Shown: positions 23,957-26,673 of the stretch, piece by piece
Layout: each line of letters starts with the position of its first letter
Position numbering within the stretch: position 1 is the first letter of the stretch
Source: Bacteroidota bacterium
Lineage (GTDB): Bacteria; Bacteroidota; Ignavibacteria; Ignavibacteriales; Melioribacteraceae
DNA length: 26,673 nucleotides
Direction of reading: 5' to 3'
Assembly: GCA_023453125.1 (NCBI GenBank)
Contig: JAEXUB010000218.1
Coordinates: 1 to 26,673, forward strand
Position numbers and translations under genes: made by a program
The notes under the pieces: model-generated
Seen by the model: only the letters and a program-made list of their open reading frames with translations
The model's database searches: none
What the model was told of the DNA's origin: nothing

Positions 23957-25326
23957 TTTACTATTGTCTCTAATGCTTTATTCGACATTGTTTGTTCTAT
24001 CATTCTGTATTCAGCAACATCGCCGGTCTTGGCTTCCTGAAAAGCATGATTTAATCCCTGCAGGTAATTTAATGTAAAATCCTGAGAATTTTTACGTTTA
24101 AATATTTTTTCCATTGCGCCTAGGTTCATATCTGCGTTAACCTGTTTGTCAAGGGTCCCATTAATTGCCAGAAAAGGGCAGGATATCTTTTCAAGCGCCG
24201 GGGCCGGATTGTAGCAGATAAAATACTTAAACCAGGGAGAGGTTACCCGCTTAACAAAAGCATTATGGGAGTTAACATCCCCATTAGAGAAATTATATTT
24301 TACCAGAATTTCCCGAATCATTTTTTGGAGAGTTTCGGTATCCCCCTCCTTTTTTATTACTTCGAAAACTTCTTTATTCATTTCAAGGGTTTTATTAATA
24401 TCCTCTTTATTCCTATTCTCAGATGATGCCAGATCATAAATCTGTTTTATCATTAGCAGGTCTATAGGTACTGCCGGACCAGCAAGAGAAATTACAAATG
24501 CCACATTTTCATTTCTTGAGGCAGTCATTGGCGCAATCATGCCTCCCTCGCTATGCCCTAGAAGCCCTATGTTTTTGATATTTATGTCGTTTCTTTTACT
24601 AAGGTAATTGAAAGCAGCTTCAGCATCTGTTGAAAAATCGTACGAAGTAGCTGTAGAAAAGTCTCCCTCCGATTCGGCAACTCCCCTGTCGTCATATCTT
24701 AAAACTGCAATTCCGTTTCTGCTTAAATAATCAGATAAAATAAGAAAGGGCTCATGATCAAATCCTTTTTCATTCCTGTTCTGCGCTCCGGATCCGGAAA
24801 TTAATATTACTGCTGGAGGATTCTTTACATCTTTTGGAATGGTTAATGTTCCGGCGAGCTTAATTCCCCCGGCAGAAGGGTTCTCAAATTTTACTTCCTC
24901 TATTATATAGGGGAATGGCGGCTTTGGCGTCTGCGGCCTGTTAAGAATGAAACCGGTTATTTTGCTTCTTCCGAATAAAATGTTAATTGCCGCCCCTCTC
25001 TGGATGAAACTTGCAGAGATAGAGTCGGTTTCCTTTAAATGCCTTCCTTTAATAGCCAGGCCCATTTTCTTGTCGGTTATTATAAGGGAATCGCTGGAAA
25101 TTCTTGTTTCGGAAAGAGGCAGATTTACAACCCCCTGCTCCGGACTGTCCAGTAATGTCTTAATCTCACTCCCTTCTCCTTTTAGGTGAATGACCAATTT
25201 GATCTTTTTTGCCCCGATGTCAAGCAGTCCTTCCCAATCGCCGGTAATCTTTGACTGTGCAAAGCTGCCCCCCGGGTTAAAGAGAAACATACATACAATC
25301 TGGATGGTAAAAATCAGCTTTTTCAT
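23935..25326 (-). CDS. Secreted alpha/beta-hydrolase with N-terminal accessory domain
   Basis: This 463-aa protein has a signal peptide (about 1-24). A beta-rich accessory domain follows (about 25-130: ITGDWEGLLDIGAKKIKLVIHL), then a serine hydrolase domain (about 142-463) with the oxyanion segment ILISGSGAQNRNEKG, nucleophile Ser259 in LLGHSEGGMIAP, an acidic residue in AINGTLDKQ and the likely catalytic His in GLNHAFQ. Relatives are annotated as esterases or peptidases of the S9/dienelactone-hydrolase clan. An esterase that deacetylates polysaccharide before the rhamnosidase acts would fit, but this is inference. It is the first gene of an operon with LytS/LytR and is divergent from rhaA; an AGGAGAC ribosome site precedes the ATG. 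Confidence 0.85.
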   Translation of the reverse strand: MKKLIFTIQIVCMFLFNPGGSFAQSKITGDWEGLLDIGAKKIKLVIHLKGEGSEIKTLLDSPEQGVVNLPLSETRISSDSLIITDKKMGLAIKGRHLKETDSISASFIQRGAAINILFGRSKITGFILNRPQTPKPPFPYIIEEVKFENPSAGGIKLAGTLTIPKDVKNPPAVILISGSGAQNRNEKGFDHEPFLILSDYLSRNGIAVLRYDDRGVAESEGDFSTATSYDFSTDAEAAFNYLSKRNDINIKNIGLLGHSEGGMIAPMTASRNENVAFVISLAGPAVPIDLLMIKQIYDLASSENRNKEDINKTLEMNKEVFEVIKKEGDTETLQKMIREILVKYNFSNGDVNSHNAFVKRVTSPWFKYFICYNPAPALEKISCPFLAINGTLDKQVNADMNLGAMEKIFKRKNSQDFTLNYLQGLNHAFQEAKTGDVAEYRMIEQTMSNKALETIVKWIKERF

Positions 25327-25387
25327 TTTAGTCTCCTTTTTGTTCTGCCGTAAAATGCATTATTAATAAGTGCGGTTAAAGCTAATT

Positions 25388-25418
25388 AGGATGGATGGGC
25401 CGGATTGAGGATAGATGG
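25388..25418. promoter_or_regulatory. Direct repeat at 20-bp period between the hydrolase operon and rhaA
   Basis: AGGATGGATGG (25388-25398) and AGGATAGATGG (25408-25418) match at 10 of 11 bases and start exactly 20 bases apart, about two helical turns. LytTR regulators characteristically bind such spaced direct repeats, and a LytTR gene lies in the adjoining operon. It is a candidate shared operator for both divergent units. Confidence 0.45.
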
Positions 25419-25420
25419 TT

Positions 25421-25442
25421 ATTCCAATATTCTGGTTGGAAT
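25421..25442. promoter_or_regulatory. Inverted repeat ATTCCAA-N8-TTGGAAT
   Basis: A perfect 7-bp dyad with an 8-base spacer lies two bases right of the direct repeat in the divergent promoter region, 90 bases before rhaA. The 22-base span suits a dimeric HTH regulator. No regulator of that kind is encoded within this window. Confidence 0.35.
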
Positions 25443-25531
25443 CATCCGATTCAATCGTTATTTTAATGATCAATTAAGGAAATGATTTTTAACTTGGTTT
25501 AATACTTTATCATTTGTATTGGGGGGTTTGT

Positions 25532-26673
25532 ATGTCATCTGCTACTTCGTTTTATAATGAGGCAAAGGAAAGATATGCGCATATCGGCGTTGATACGGAT
25601 AAGGCGCTCGAGAAACTTAAGACGATCAGTCTTTCACTTCACTGCTGGCAGGCTGATGATGTAGGGGGATTTGAGAACAGCGGGGCATCTCTTGACGGGG
25701 GATTGGCCGCAACAGGAAATTTTCCCGGAAAGGCCCGCAATATGACTGAAATGAAAAACGACCTATTTAAGGTTTTTTCACTAATTCCGGGAAAACACAA
25801 ATTAAGCCTTCACGCTTTTTACGGTGATTTTAGGGATAAGCCCGCCGATAGAGACAGCATTGGTCCGGAACATTTCAGAAGCTGGGTTGAATGGGCAAAG
25901 CATATGAATATAGGAATTGATTTCAACTCAACTTTTTTCTCTCATCCGAAAGCAGCCTCCGGATTTACTCTCGCTCATCAGGATAAATCGATACGCGATT
26001 TCTGGATTGAGCATACTCTCCGGTGCCGGGAGATTAGCGAATATATAGGGAAAGAACTGAAGAAGACCTGCATTCACAATATATGGATTCCGGACGGGGC
26101 TAAAGATATTACATTAAACAGGTTTAAACACAGAGCCTTGCTAAAGGAATCGCTTGACAGGATATTCGAGCATAAGACAGATTCCAATTTTACCAAAGAA
26201 GCAATTGAAAGCAAGCTGTTCGGAATAGGGAGCGAATCTTTTGTTGCCGGCTCTCATGAATTCTATCTCGGCTACGCAATTAAAAACAATTTAATACTAA
26301 CTCTCGATATCGGGCATTTTCATCCGACAGAATCGTGCGCCGATAAAGTATCATCCGTTTTTCAATATGTTGATGAATTGCTGTTTCATGTAACAAGAGG
26401 AATAAGGTGGGACAGCGACCATGTCGTTCTATTCAACTATCCGGATGCCGAACTGATGCAGGAAATTGTGTGGGCGGATAAACTTGATAAGGTTTATCTG
26501 GGGCTCGATTATTTTGATGCAAGCATAAATAGGATTGGTGCATATGTAATAGGGGCGCGCGCAGCTTTAAAAGCCCTTCTGGCGGCATTGTTAACTCCCG
26601 TTGAAATTCTGAGAAACTATGAAAACGAAGGGCGCAATTTTGAAAAACTCGCCCTCCTTGAAGAGCTTAAGAC
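25532..26673 (+). CDS. rhaA: L-rhamnose isomerase, 3' end beyond the window
   Basis: From the ATG at 25532 the frame stays open for 380 complete codons to the window edge; the E. coli enzyme has 419 residues, so about 40 are missing. It converts L-rhamnose to L-rhamnulose in the cytoplasm. The opening SLHCWQADDVGGFE (35-48) is diagnostic. All the metal ligands I recall for E. coli RhaA appear at a constant offset of 8: Glu226, Asp259, His262, His286, Asp294, Asp296 and Asp326. A G-rich ribosome site (GGGGGG) lies five bases before the ATG. It is divergent from the hydrolase-kinase-regulator operon. RhaB and RhaD-type genes would be expected to its right. Confidence 0.94.
   Translation, partial: MSSATSFYNEAKERYAHIGVDTDKALEKLKTISLSLHCWQADDVGGFENSGASLDGGLAATGNFPGKARNMTEMKNDLFKVFSLIPGKHKLSLHAFYGDFRDKPADRDSIGPEHFRSWVEWAKHMNIGIDFNSTFFSHPKAASGFTLAHQDKSIRDFWIEHTLRCREISEYIGKELKKTCIHNIWIPDGAKDITLNRFKHRALLKESLDRIFEHKTDSNFTKEAIESKLFGIGSESFVAGSHEFYLGYAIKNNLILTLDIGHFHPTESCADKVSSVFQYVDELLFHVTRGIRWDSDHVVLFNYPDAELMQEIVWADKLDKVYLGLDYFDASINRIGAYVIGARAALKALLAALLTPVEILRNYENEGRNFEKLALLEELK

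Overview
The window looks like chromosomal DNA of a free-living anaerobic or facultative bacterium of the Bacteroidota/Chlorobi side of the tree, most likely an Ignavibacteria-type organism. This is an inference from gene content and style: a bacillithiol-type BshA glycosyltransferase, an OmpA protein carrying thrombospondin-type-3 repeats, LytS/LytR signalling, a GH106-like rhamnosidase, moderate GC, short intergenic gaps and many strong GGAGG-type ribosome sites. No 16S gene or other decisive marker is present. There is no mobile element, CRISPR array, rRNA or phage gene, and no gene-free stretch longer than about 210 bases.

Region 1 (about 40-6115) is a same-strand cluster for sulfur-compound respiration or trafficking: a MerR regulator fused to a cysteine-rich 'two-CW' tail, a TAT-exported molybdopterin oxidoreductase, a four-cluster ferredoxin-like subunit, an NrfD/PsrC membrane subunit, two half-size YeeE/YedE membrane proteins and a membrane-anchored rhodanese-like protein. 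The last protein has Ser where the catalytic Cys should be, and its only Cys is its final residue. A strong terminator closes the cluster. The most novel signal in the window is here: a complete kit to import a sulfane-sulfur compound, carry it and reduce it, under a cysteine-rich regulator.

Region 2 (6120-7242) is a tightly overlapping trio: a DUF134/UPF0251 HTH protein, a NifX/NifB-type cofactor-binding protein and a 4HBT thioesterase. Next is a lone secreted CBM9-like protein (7362-7961).

Region 3 (8070-13106) handles nucleotide sugars and thiols: galE, rfbC (rmlC) and a UDP-glucose dehydrogenase on +, bshA on -, and an RmlD-like reductase on +. Region 4 (13120-18825) is housekeeping: an OmpA/TSP3 outer-membrane protein (-), tRNA-Arg(CCU) (-), an unrecognised 291-aa protein (-), enolase (+) and a type I glutamine synthetase (+), with clear terminators.

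Region 5 (18900-26673) appears to be an L-rhamnose utilisation locus. It has a secreted GH106-like glycosidase (+), a three-gene operon on - (secreted alpha/beta hydrolase, LytS-type kinase, LytTR regulator) with overlapping genes, and, divergent from it, L-rhamnose isomerase (rhaA), which runs off the right end of the window. The shared 205-bp intergenic region carries an 11-bp direct repeat at a 20-bp period, a plausible LytTR operator.
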